DNA from: Thozetella sp. PMI_491
Taxonomy: Eukaryota > Ascomycota > Sordariomycetes > Chaetosphaeriales > Chaetosphaeriaceae
Direction of reading: 5' to 3'
DNA length: 64,000 nucleotides
Assembly (NCBI GenBank): GCA_021432635.1
Contig: MU270081.1
Span: 264,942 to 328,941, forward strand
Shown here: positions 32,822 to 43,766 of the stretch, piece after piece
How positions within the stretch are numbered: position 1 is the first letter of the stretch
Layout of the letters: every line of letters starts with the position of its first letter
Made by a program: the position numbers and the translations under genes
The notes under the pieces: generated by a model
Databases searched by the model: none
What the model saw: the letters and a program-made list of their open reading frames with translations, nothing else
What the model was told of the DNA's origin: nothing

Positions 32822-33128
32822 AAACATCGCTGGACCGGCTGGGGCCGAGCCCCTGGAGTTTAGGCGCCCCGGAGAGGAAACGGGGAACAGAAGGCAAAGA
32901 ACCATAAAAAGAAACCAAAAAAAAATTTGCCTCGGAGCTCGCACTGGGAAGTAGCATGATGCACTCTTGCAGAGGAAAAAAAATATATAGATTCATCGTG
33001 GTATCTCTTATCATTCGTGTCATGACGTATGGGGTAACGAGAGGAGAGAAGCATAGCCTGTGTAGACAACAAGGCATGCTCATTACTAATTACCAAAGGA
33101 TGTCGCGACCATAGAATGCAATGCCAGC
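32822..33128. other. 3' intergenic between convergent genes
   Basis: Roughly 300 bp with A-rich runs (32905-32929 and 32977-32990) that could form 3' end signals for both converging genes. No gene is seen. Confidence 0.4.
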
Positions 33129-33921
33129 CTACCGGGTCAAGCTCACGCAGCCGTCGGCGCTGTCCTCCTCGAAGATGCCGCCAAAGATGATGCCCTCGGC
33201 AATGCCGGGCTCCTGCTCGCCGTTCTTGGTGATGTCGCCCGAACCGTTGATGCCCTTCTTCAGGACGCCAAAGTGGAACTGGCCCTGGCCGCTCAGGTCG
33301 TTCTTGAGCGCCTGCGTCACCTGCGACAGCGCGTTGTTCGCGGTCGAGAAGAAGACTTGCACGGTGCTGCCCCCGACGTTAGTCTCTGTCCTTTGTGGCC
33401 GGGCGCGCCCCAGTGGAAAGCGGAAGAAACCGTGCACTTACTTCTTGTTAAAGTCCATGGTCACAGCGAAGTTGTTGAAGACACCGGGGGTGAACGGGGT
33501 GCTGAAGAGGACCTGAGGCGGGTTCGAGTTGACGTTTCCGAACAGCTGCAGCAGGCTCGGGTCGGGCGTGTTCTGGCCCAGAATGGTGCCGGTCTTCAGG
33601 ACGAGCTGGTTGGTGCTGAAGTCAGCGCTCTCGAGGAACGCCAGCTGGTACTCGTGCGTGAGATTCAGCGGGTGCTGGGTGTCGGCCAGAATGCTGAAGT
33701 GGAGCGTCTTCACGCCCTGGGTGCTGGCGTCCTTGCCATTGTTGCTGGCCGGCAGGAGCTCGGCACGGCGGAAGCCCGTCTGGCCGTTGAAGATGGACTT
33801 GTCGCTGATGGTGACTTCAAGAGGGACAGTGGCACCGGCAGCATCGAACTGAGCAAGGGTTAGCAACCGCCGATTCCCGGACCGCGGCTGCCGGGGATAG
33901 GAGCCGGGTTAAGGGGGGGAA

Positions 33922-33955
<34 letters not shown>

Positions 33956-34181
33956 GGCTTACCAGGGATCCGCCGATGGCTGGCAGCTCGATCACGTCGG
34001 CGAACGAGAGGCCGGTTCCGAGCACATTGGACGAGTCGAAGAACTTGTTGTTGGCGGCGAACGACGCGGCGCCAAAGTTGGCGGGAACGCGGCCGTCGAA
34101 CTGGATTTTGCAGGTCTGCGCGGCGGCCAGACAAGCGAGGGACAGCAGCGAGGCAGCCGAGAAGGAACGTGTAGAAGCCAT
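33129..34181 (-). CDS. GH131 beta-glucanase, secreted
   Basis: Exons, in coding order, are 34181-33963, 33848-33442 and 33366-33129, giving 287 residues. A signal peptide (MASTRSFSAASLLSLACLAAAQ) leads into CKIQFDGRVP, the usual opening of the GH131 domain. Conserved blocks include VTISDKSIFNGQTGFRRAEL, LHFSILADTQHPLN, EYQLAFLE and the terminal GIIFGGIFEEDSADGCVSL. GH131 enzymes are broad-specificity beta-glucanases (exo-beta-1,3/1,6 with endo-beta-1,4 activity) secreted by cellulolytic ascomycetes and basidiomycetes. No CBM1 is attached. Intron 1 contains an unusually long G/C homopolymer. The family assignment rests on FRRAEL and the overall motif order. Confidence 0.85.
33922..33953. repeat. 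32-nt poly-G homopolymer in GH131 intron 1
   Basis: A pure G run of 32 bases (poly-C on the coding strand), next to a G7 run at 33913-33919. It lies 8 nt inside the GTAAGC donor of the GH131 gene, within the intron. Its length may vary or be inexact because of sequencing. Confidence 0.9.
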
Positions 34182-34994
34182 GATAACGACGGGTGGACCT
34201 GTCCTCCGCGTATAAGAAGCGAGCGTAAAGGGTGAGAGGAACGAAAGCGGAATCGATCAACGATGGACGACCTTGGACGACCAGAACAACTGGGGTCCGG
34301 CGCCACACCCAGCGATATATGCTCGCGGCTCGACTGGCCCTTGAGGGTCACGAACCTTAGCTAGAGATGAGACGACGGGTTGCATGCGGCCACCTGAGAG
34401 CCCATGCTTCAATGCAGCCCGGGTCTTGGCGTCTCACGGCATGGCGTTGTGGAGTAGAGGCCTCGGCTCCACGGGATCTTTTGAGTCGAGGGGGATGCTA
34501 GCCAGCCCAGCGCGTATTACGCCGTACGTGCAGCCAGGAAGCGTAGCGAGCGAAAAAGGGGGGTTCTTTTAACGCACGATGCAGTCGATTAAGCTTTGAG
34601 CCTGTGGTTTCAGAGGGTGATCTAGGGCAGCTGCGGCGAATCACGGGGGCGAGGAACCTTCTCTTTTGCCGACTGTGGGGAAGCTTTGGAGATCAAACCG
34701 TCTTGTCTCAGGGATGGCATCTGTCGCGCTCACCGGGTCCCGGGCGTAAGTGGGTCCCGGCCCCGAGACCTCTCGGAAGCAACGGGGTTCACGATACTTT
34801 TGAACAGCAAGGGGCTCAAACGGATTCTCTCTTTTGGGCCAGCCGAAGGTCCCGCCTCCCCCAATATCTCCACAGTCTACGCGACTATGGATCAAACTTT
34901 AAGGCCCTCCTCCCCACAGCAGCCGAACTTACTGCAGTCACAAGGGATGACGGTCTTTCACTTCTCCCGCCTTGGCGCCGCGATTGCGAGCTGT
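34182..34994. other. intergenic, GH131 promoter
   Basis: About 810 bp between two minus-strand genes. It holds the TATA-like element described separately and the DUF1996 3' flank. The long plus-strand frame starting at 34604 is antisense to the DUF1996 gene for most of its length. No other gene is seen. Confidence 0.4.
34314..34321 (-). promoter_or_regulatory. TATA-like element of GH131 gene
   Basis: On the coding strand the sequence reads GCATATATCGC, about 135 bp before the GH131 ATG. This is a plausible TATA box for an inducible secreted-enzyme gene. Confidence 0.5.
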
Positions 34995-36425
34995 TTACAT
35001 GCCCTTCCCACCCCCCGGAAGCGATTCGAGCCCTGACCCAGTTAGCGCCGGCGTCATGTCATGGCGCGGGGAGGCGGCAGAAATGCAGCACCTGGGGACT
35101 TACATCCATCCACCTTCTCCGGCACGGTGATGGGCACCCTACACTTGTTCGCGTCGACGAAGGACTGCGTCGTGAGCTCGGGGCAGTTGGCGGCCACGCA
35201 CTTGGGGTTCTCCATGGCGCGCTGCAGCGAGTCCCCCTTCCACCCGAAGACGTAGTCGGCGTGCTGGCCGTAGCCCGTCTTGTCGCCCATGCTGAGGAAG
35301 AAGGGCTGCGAGCCGTCCGCCGGCCACAGCCCCGCGTCGTTGAACTGGGCCGTGTCCCAGACCACCTCCAAAAAGATCTGCGGGATCTTCACTGGATGCG
35401 TGGCTGGGCAGGGGCCACCGCTCGCGAACGTGCCATTCAAGGGGTACGCGACGTGGTCTTTGTGGTTAGGGCTGTCGAGGTTCCTGCCGTCCCAGCATCT
35501 GTCCCACCAGCGTCGTCAGCCTGCCGCCCTCACGCGACCTCAGGCGAGATGAAGGGGACTGGACTCACGTCGGGAACTGGACGTTCGACCGGATGCCTCC
35601 GGGGCACGCCTGCGTGGGGAGATGGGTGGTGTCGAGTTTTGGGTCTGCGCATGGCGCGGCATTGTCGCCCTCCCAGTTCGGCCCGGCTGTGCGAGCGAAG
35701 GTCAGCGTCGACGTCCCTGGCATCGTTCTGAGATACTCGCGTGCACTTACTGAAGCAGCGGAAGCAGATGGCTCGCCCAATGCCCTTCGCTTCCCTTAGG
35801 GACACGTCCCCAACCAGCATACGGAATCCCTGGGCGCCTGCTCAGCGCCAAGGCACACTTCCTGCGGAACTCGGGCCCAACTTACCGGCTTAAACGCAGT
35901 CACCTTACTATTATCGTACGGTGCGACATAATACACTGTGATGCCCCCGCTGGCACCTTGCAAGTATCTGTTTGGCTTTTGCGGCACCCTCTTGTAGCTG
36001 CCATTCTGCGCCCGGAAGTACATGTTGGCCGTCCAGTAGTTCGAGAAGTCCTCGGCGTAGCTGCAGGTCGTGCAGTTTGCCAGCTGCGCCACGTCGGACT
36101 GCGGGATGGTAGCGGCAAACGCATTCTACGACTGGTAAGCTCAACAGCGCGAGGCAAGGGCAGGGAGAGCACTAGACGTACGCCTCCGACGATCTGATGG
36201 ACGTGAGGAGACGGGTTGTCCCCTGGAGTTACCAATCTGTACGAGAAAACTCTATTAGAGCCCAGCCCCTTGGCGTCACACCACGACGCGACTAGCGAGG
36301 AAACTCGGGCCTTACGGATCAAGACGCTCGATGACGATCTGCGAGCAGCCAAACCGGAGGACGCCACCCTGGAGGGAGCGGCCTACGAGCGCCAACAGCC
36401 CGGTCACCGTAGTCAAGTACTTCAT
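34995..36425 (-). CDS. DUF1996 domain protein
   Basis: Seven exons, in coding order: 36425-36316, 36236-36182, 36125-35886, 35829-35751, 35686-35569, 35498-35104 and 35032-34995. They close in frame at 344 residues. Start MKYLTTVTGLLALVG is a short hydrophobic leader, probably a signal peptide. DUF1996 landmarks are FGCSQIVIERLDPLV, PSPHVHQIVGG, the Cys pair CTTCSY, SNYWTANMYF, a GGITVYYV strand, CWDGRNLDSPNHKDHVAYP, and the end VDGWLESLPGG, which appears only if a final 71-nt intron (GTAAGT..GTCAG) is removed. These secreted fungal proteins have a WSC/CBM-like context elsewhere and no settled catalytic function; the conserved His/Asp/Asn pattern hints at polysaccharide binding or turnover. 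No C-terminal WSC or CBM domain is present here. Confidence 0.9.
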
Positions 36426-37321
36426 GGTAGACGACGCAGCAGCAGCAGCGACCCTAGGGGCGAGAAACGTACTGGAACAAGACGAAAGGCCTCCCGGATG
36501 TGCAGCGGGACCAGACTAAGTGCGTCTCTTATAAGCTGCCCCATCCCGACGCCGATTCTAGAGCAAACAACAGCTACCGACCTGCACGTCAAGAGCCGTT
36601 AGCGACTTGCTCATCCTTGGGAGACATGAGCCTATGAAGCGGACGGTCGCGACCCCACGGCCAATATATTCGCTCTCTAGGCTATCGCCACGCGGCCATT
36701 TTCCCGGGCTTGGCCAAAAATATCCGAGATCAGAAGGCCCACCCCCTCTTCACTGGCGCTGGGTGGAGGGCCATTAAGCGCTAGTGATAGCCACTGAGTA
36801 TAGTTAGAGATGGGCTCCGAGACAAGACCTTGGCTAGTTATCGTAGGTCATGCTCGATTCAAAGTTGATGCTTCTATGAGAACCTGCTCACAGGTGATAG
36901 AGAACTGACACGAGGTATCAAGATATATATACTTTACACATGAGCAGAGCATAAGAGCCGTGCAGTTCCGACAATCTGATCCTCTGACTCCGCCCCTGAT
37001 GGCTTGAACGGCTACTACCGATTTTGGCTCAGCGGTAAAGACTACACATGCGGCTCGAGGCCAGACGAAGCGGGCATCAACAAGGTACTTCTGGTTATGT
37101 GCTTCCCATTCAAGGTCATGTCTATCCTAACTCCAAAATGAACCCCCCTTATATGGTGTACACATAGACAAATGTTTAAAGACATCATACTCCTGGTTTC
37201 CTGGCTGCGACGCCTGCTACTGCACTGGCGGGAGCTGCACCTCGAACGCCGGGTATCACAATCATCTCTGGCTTCGTTGCAACCCGCTCATTGTATTACC
37301 TAGGTGACCTCTTGACGCGAA
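36426..37321. other. intergenic, DUF1996 promoter side
   Basis: About 900 bp. A TATA-like TTATAAG on the coding strand lies at about 36529-36535, roughly 105 bp before the DUF1996 ATG. The part at 36770-37180 is AT-richer. No gene is supported. Confidence 0.45.
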
Positions 37322-40300
37322 TTACGCGCCCCTCTGTAGCATAGAAAGCGCCATAGCTGCCTCCTCGTCACGGCCCTTTCTGGCTCCCCTTCTAGCGCGG
37401 GGTTGGGCCCTGGCCCTCCCAGGTTGCACGCTGCTCTTCGCTGGCCACGGCGTGTACTCCAAGTGGTTGATCAGAGGCTGCTGAATGGCGAACGGGTTTG
37501 GGATGCGCGTGGATGGGTGTGGTATGCTAACCCGAGCTGAGATGGTCATGCGTTCGACTGGCGATGTAACAGGCGGCTCTAGTTGGCCTATCTTTGGGCC
37601 GGACCGTGGCGACGCCCTGGTCAAATCGAGCGGCGGGAGGTTGCGGCCGATCGGCTCAGGGGTTTGGTTCCACGTCTCGACCTGTTGGCGCTGGACACCG
37701 GCGGCAAGCCGAGGTTGCGGGAGAACGGGAGGCGGAGTCCTGGGCTCAGCAGCTTGTTTTGCATCTTTCGTCCCCTTTGACGACTGCTTCGACCCCTTTA
37801 CCGTCTCGGCCTCGTTGTCGGAGACTGTGACCCTCGTCTCGACCCCATTGACCATCTTCCATGCCGTTCGTTTCCTCTTGCGCCCTTTGACTGTGGAGGT
37901 GATGGACCCGTCCGCCACTCCATGCTTATCCTGCAGAGACGATGAGCTCGCGGCCAACTGGTCCTGCGGTTCCTGGGCCGAGGCTGGTTTTGTTCTGTCG
38001 TATTTCTGAGCCCTTGTCTTGATTTCTTTCCTCCCGACTAGGGTAAAGTGTGGAGACTCTAGTTCCGTAGGTTCCTCTTTCACCAGCATCGGCCGCTGGC
38101 CTTGAGGGTGAACGAGGTCTTCGACAGCGCTTGGTTTGTTGTCTGCCTGGCCAGATGCATCTGCCAGTGATGGTGATATGACCATTGGCGTAGAGTCTCC
38201 TGACTGGTCCGCACGTTCGAGAGCGGCTGGTGCTGACTTGCGAGGACGCTTTGCTCTCGGCTTGGGCTTTGCTGCCGGCGATGAAGCGGCAGAAGTAGGC
38301 TCATCACCGCCGGTAATCCGTTTCAGCTGGCTCATGATGTTGCAGACGAGCCAGGCACCGTTGGCCTTGTGCTCTCGGAACGCTGCAGGGCGCTTGGCAT
38401 TCCAATTGAGTTTTGGTTCCGCTCTGCGGGCCGTGCTGGCTTGCTTCGCGGGCGGAGGCACCTCATCCGCCGACCGTGCCACGATCTCGGCCTCCACGGG
38501 CGATTCCGTTGAACCCTGGGACCCGGTTGATTCTGAGGATGCTTCGGGTTGCTTCGAACTGCCGTCGGGATTGCCTTTGCCTTTGGCGTTCAGCTCTTGA
38601 CTCTCCCGTCGCTTCACCGCATCATCACTCTTTCTCCGCTTCCCCTTCGGCTGCGAAGTGCTATTTCGACGAACCTTTGGCGCCTTGGGAGCATCGTCCT
38701 CCACCACGGAGCCGGGCGGCAGCCAGAGAGCTGGCTTCCGCTTCTGAAGGTCGCCAACCCAAAAATCGCAGTCTGACTGGATCCAATAGTCGATAATGTC
38801 GGCCCAGACGCTCTCAGCCGGTTTCGTAAAGTTGATGAAGACTACCTTGCCGCCCTTGTTATGCACCGACTTCGCGAATTCCCTGACCAGCACCTTGAGG
38901 CCGTGGACACGCATGCTAGTGCCTAAGATGAGCAGCATGTCCGGGTTGAGAGAAAGATCATGCTGAACAATCGGGCTGATGAGGTGAGCATGAGGATGCT
39001 CCTCGCCGTAGAGGACAATGTCGGGTCGCAGCCTACCGACACCAAGCGCACGCTTGCCCCTCTCCTGGCGCGCTGCTGTGGCTCCTGCACAATGTGGGCA
39101 CAAGGGCTGCTCGCCCGCAAGTGTGTCTAATTCACGCTCTTCGTCGTCCCACGAGCTTGTGCGCCCGCAGAGGAAGCAGCGCAGCTCGGCCAGAGAGCCA
39201 TGCAGGCACACGCACTCTACCCCTCGCTTTGGGGCTGGAGGTTCCGTGGCCTGGGACGAGGTCGGTGGGGCAGTAGATGCTGGCGGCTCTGGCAGCCCCA
39301 CCTCAGCTTGGGCTTCTGCGCTGTCACTGCCTGCCTCGGCCTTCTCGCCCGGGGCCACGGAAGCGCCAGGGACGGAACCTGCAGGTTGTTCTTCCGCTTG
39401 CTGGCTGTCTGCTTGGCTCAGCACAGACGTATCGGCTTCTTTAGTCCGTCCAACCCCTGACTGCCGTCCTGCTCGCATAGAGAACCGGTATCGGCTACCA
39501 GCCCCTAGCTTGAGGGACGTTGACAGCCCGACGCGCTCCTCGAGCTGATCGATGTTTTGCGTGTAGCACCTGACAAGTTTTCTGCTGTCTCTGAGCACGC
39601 TCAAGAAGTGATGGCTGTTGGTCGGATCGACATCTCTGGCTTTCTGGCGCAGGGTGGTGATGAATGTGTAGAAGACAGAGGTGGCGGTGGGGTCCGACCA
39701 GATCTGCGAATCGAACAGATCGCGCCCTTTTAGGTTCGGCAGCGACGACCTCGCCGACGACGACGCGAATGATGACTGTGAGGTAAGCAAAGGGGTGGAA
39801 GCCGGCGTCGCGTCTTCGCTCTGCGATCGGGACGAACGGTTGGACGACTGATCTGAAGAGCTCGGCGGGCTGCTCGATAGATTCTGGTAGGGATCAAAAA
39901 GGATCGGGGGTGGTGATGAGAGAGGTGATGAAGCCCCGGTATTAGGTAATGGGTGTGCGTTCAACCTCGACGACACTCTAGGCGTCGACATTTGCTCAGG
40001 TTCCATCATGCTCACTTCACCGGCGGACATGTCCATATCGACATCCTCATGTTTCACAGCCTCCAAGGGTAGACCGGGGCTTGGGAGAGGGCTCAAGTTT
40101 GGGGTAGGCGTTGTCGGCTCGAGGGTTGTGGTGGCCACTTCGATGGACGTGCCCGGGAGATCGTCGCCCGGCGGCCCCGGCGCGTGCTCGAAGCCTTCCG
40201 CGTTGTACTGTGTCGGCTCTTCCCTGGGCTTCAGCGGGGCATTTTTCTGTGGTGTCTCAAAGGGGGCCGAGCGACGCGGTGTCTCCTCGGTCTCTGATGC

Positions 40301-40780
40301 TATTTTGTCACTTGACGGGAGCTGAATGCTTGAATCGTCGTCCTGCTGTGCGGTCGGTTTCTCGTCCTCCTGACGCGTGTCCTGGCTGCTCGAAGGTGTT
40401 TCGTCTTGGGATACCCTTCGCTTCTTCGACGGCCTGTCGTCCGGATCTAGATCACACGCGTCTTGGCTGCCACTGCTACTACTGGCGGCGGCGGCGGCGG
40501 CGGCAGCCTTGGAGCTGGAAGCCTCCTTGGCGGCAGCCGCGTTAAATTGGGCCTGTATTAGGGAATAGAGTCCATCCTCGGACCGGAAGTCCTATATTCA
40601 CGGTTAGCAGCTGGAGTTGCGCGACGAGGGCGTGCCAAAGGCTCATTCACGCACCGGAATGCCGGAATTCGTGCTGATGCCGGCGCCCGTGATCACCACC
40701 ACCTTGCGCGCCTTCCATAGCGAGTTGGCGATGTCTTGCAGCTCGGACTCACAGTCCGGCGTGACATGAGTTGTCGGCAT
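37322..40780 (-). CDS. hst4: Hst3/Hst4-type sirtuin deacetylase with large inserts
   Basis: Exons, in coding order, are 40780-40655 and 40591-37322; the intron is GTGCGT..GCTAAC..ATAG. The product has 1131 residues. Exon 1 holds VVVITGAGISTNSGIP, and exon 2 begins DFRSEDGLY, so the NAD-binding signature is restored by splicing. Then come the substrate-side motif TQNIDQLE, catalytic His in CLHGSLAELRC, a Cys4 zinc site (RCFLC and PLCPHC), LGTSMRVHGLKVLV and DCDFWVGDL, all typical of the Hst3/Hst4 (class I) branch that removes H3K56 acetylation. The catalytic core is interrupted by a disordered insert (about residues 60-327) with poly-Ala and an NLS-like PSKKRRV, and by a second one before the catalytic His. 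The C-terminal half is basic and disordered. It probably acts in the nucleus. The symbol is a best guess between hst3 and hst4. Confidence 0.92.
40484..40504. repeat. GGC trinucleotide repeat (poly-Ala in sirtuin)
   Basis: Seven perfect GGC units, coding (GCC) alanine in the minus-strand sirtuin insert. This is a potential length-variable site. Confidence 0.85.
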
Positions 40781-41731
40781 GATCACGAGCAAGCATCTGG
40801 CGGCTCCAGCCTACCGGAGTGTGAGAGAGGGTTTGCTTCGGAGGCGGGCTGGAGAACAAGCGCTTCACCTCCGGCGCGTGCTGTTGAAGGAATCGGGCGT
40901 TGGGTCCTAACTGGGCATGGCTGACGGAGAGCGGCGGTGACGCGGTGTTGGGGTTCCTGGTTGGGACGCGATTGGCGGCCGCAGGAGCTCAGGTAGCCCT
41001 CGGTATTTGGGTGCCTTGTCTTCGGAGTGTCTCCTGAGAGGATTTCACCGAGAGGGATCGCGCTCCGACTGTTGTTGATGTCAAGTTTCAAGGTCCAGGG
41101 CCCGAACGCGTCCACGGCGGCTTGCCGACTTTTGCGGGGTACGTCGCTTCCACAAGCGCGACATGGTTCCACTCACTGGAGCGGAAGGTCGCCTTCCAGC
41201 GGGCGATTTCTTTGGCCCGTGGGTCGATCCTTTCCCGCCATCTTCAGCCGCTAGTCAAGCCGCCAGCGCGCCTCACCTCCTCAGCTCGCAGGTTCTCGAC
41301 CGCCTGAGCCAGCCTGAGTCATGAAGAGCCTGGCTTCAGGCTTTCAGGCTCGTGGATTGACAATGCTACGCCCTGCACACCAGCCCTACCTTTTTCCCGC
41401 CGCCGATTGAGCTTCCGGGTCTCTGGAAGGAGGTGAGGCAGGGATGTGGGGAAATGCGACCGTACGGGTGGGTAAGCTCGGCCCTGGATGTGGGATGCCC
41501 GCGGCAGCGAACGACGATGCGGACCGGACGGGCAATTGTGCGACCACGGAGCTAAGGCCCGTGGCTGGAACATTGACATCATGGACGCGGAAGCGCCCTG
41601 AGTCTGGAGGAGGCGGTCTATATAGATTGGCACGGCGTCCGGTCTTTTCCCAAGTTTCCGAACTTCGTACGGAGGTAGCTCTCATCAATTGAGCAGGAGC
41701 GTCGTACCCGTCTTCAAATTGTTGCGTTACA
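40781..41731. promoter_or_regulatory. shared divergent promoter, sirtuin and (6-4) photolyase
   Basis: 951 bp between the two ATGs. A TATATA element at about 41619-41624 lies 110 bp before the photolyase ATG. I see no comparable element for the sirtuin. No further gene is supported; short frames on both strands lack coding features. Confidence 0.55.
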
Positions 41732-43685
41732 ATGGGCCAACCGCGCGTGATCTACTGGTTTCGCACCGACCTGCGACTCCACGACTCCCCGGCTCTCAAG
41801 GCCGCGCTCGACCTTGAGCCAGCCGTGCTCTGGCCCATCTTTACCTGGGACCCTCATTATGTGTACAGAGCCAGGGGCGGGCTGAACCGCTGGCAGTTCT
41901 TGTCAGTTTGACCCGACCGTAGGCACACGGCGCCGTAATTGACCAAAAGGACGGAGCACCAGACTAGATTGCCAGAACGATCTCTCGGCGAGCATCGCAA
42001 AACTCAACCCCAAATCCAAGCTCTTTGTCCTGCGGGAAGCGCCTCAGACCTTATTCCCCAAGCTTTTCGCGGCGTGGAAGGTAACGCATCTGGTTTTTGA
42101 GAAAGACACCGACGCCTATGCTCGCCAGCGGGACCAAGTGGTGATGGAGGCGGCCAGGGCTGCCGGGGTGGAAATAATCACCAAGTATGGACGAACGCTC
42201 TGGGACAGCGACGAAGTTGTGGCAAAGCACGGTGGAAAACCAACCATGTCCATCACGCAGCTGCAGACAGCCGGCCACAAAGTTGGTCGCATACCTAGAC
42301 CCATCCCGGCACCAGAGTCTCTTCCTGATCCAGGGGAGATGCCGGTGGATTTTGACCAGACAGCCCCCGAAACGCAGCCAGATGTGAATGCCAAGTGGCG
42401 AGACAAGAAGGAGGATGCGTACCCGGGGGTTGCTGGCCCCAAAGGCGACTTTGCGATCGAGACGCTGGCGGAGCTCGGCTATCCTGAAGCGACGACCCCC
42501 CATCGCGGTGGCGAGACCGTTGCTCTTACCATGCTTGACGAGATCATCGCTGACGAGAAGTACACGGCCACGTTTAGGAAGCCAAGGACTAGCCCGGCAG
42601 CCTTTGAGCCGCAGTCGACTACATTGCTTTCCCCGTTCCTCCACTTCGGCGCGCTATCCGTTCGTCTCTTGTATTGGAGGGCGCAAGACACGGTTGACGC
42701 ATACTCCAAACAGGGCAAGAAAGATGCCTCGGGACCTCCAGAGAGCCTCACAGGGCAGATCCTCTTCCGTGATATGTACTTTGCCGCACAGGCGGCCATC
42801 GGTGCCCCGTTCGCCCAAACCGCACACAACGCGTACTGCCGCTTTGTGCCATGGCATCTGCCCTCTAAACTCGACCCTGAGACTAATCTGGCGACGTTTG
42901 AATATGAAGTGGACAATCCACAGGCAGAAACTTGGTTCCAGCGCTGGAGGGCCGGCGTCACAGGCTTCCCCTGGATCGACGCGCTGATGCGCCAGCTGCG
43001 CGAGGAGGGCTGGATCCACCACCTAGGACGCCACTCAGTGGCTTGCTTCCTCACGCGCGGGGGCTGCTATATACACTGGGAACGCGGCGCCGAGGTCTTT
43101 GAGGAGCTGCTACTCGACCACGAACCGGCATGTAACGCGGGCAACTGGCAGTGGCTCAGCTGTACTGCTTTCTTCGCGCAGTACTACCGGTGCTATTCAC
43201 CCATATCGTTCCCGCAGAAGTGGGATAAGAACGGAGATTTCGTTCGCCGTTGGGTGCCGGAGCTGAAGAGTCTGGACGCCAAATACATCTACGAGCCGTG
43301 GAAGGCGCCCATCGCGGACCAGAGGAAGGCCGGTGTATGGGTTCAGGGGGATGGACTGGGGGATAGGGGGGAAGGCACTTACCCAAAGCCGATGTTCGAC
43401 TTTGCAGAGAGGAGGCGCATATGCATTGCGTCTATCAAGCAGGCGTATGAGGTGGGACTGCATGGTGATGATAACAGAGTTGTGGACGGGTCCTGGAGGG
43501 AGCTGTTTGAAGGTGGCGGCGGAGAGACGGAAATGGCGGGCACAATGGACAGCGACGATGGGGAAAATGCGGACGAAGCCGAGGGCGACACGGGCGCGAA
43601 GGCCAATCTTAGTAAAGCCACCCCATCCAAGAGGGATGCCAAGCAGGGCACTCTTGATCAGCACTTCAAGAGACGGAGGAGGTGA
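41732..43685 (+). CDS. (6-4) photolyase / cryptochrome family protein
   Basis: Exons are 41732-41901 and 41963-43685, a GTCAGT..CACCAG intron, giving 630 residues. The N-terminal antenna domain opens MGQPRVIYWFRTDLRLHDSPAL. The FAD domain contains LLSPFLHFGALSVR and GQILFRDMYF. The segment IHHLGRHSVACFLTRG has the His pair diagnostic of (6-4) photolyases and animal-type cryptochromes; CPD-I enzymes have Asn/Met there. EPACNAGNWQWLSC and YSPISFPQKWDKNGDFVRRWVPEL complete the fold. It should repair UV (6-4) photoproducts using blue light, and may also signal as in Trichoderma Cry1 and Fusarium relatives. The acidic-to-basic C-terminal tail ends KRRRR, likely a nuclear signal. Divergent from the sirtuin gene. 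Confidence 0.94.
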
Positions 43686-43766
43686 AAGATCTTGACCAGC
43701 ACGGCATAGCAAGCGCGAGGCCTGGCCGGAGGCAAGTACTTGTATGGACTAAGTAGTGATAGACGT

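Noticed and set aside
34604-35731. Plus-strand frame of 375 codons
   Set aside because: It begins in non-coding DNA and then runs antisense to several exons and introns of the DUF1996 gene.
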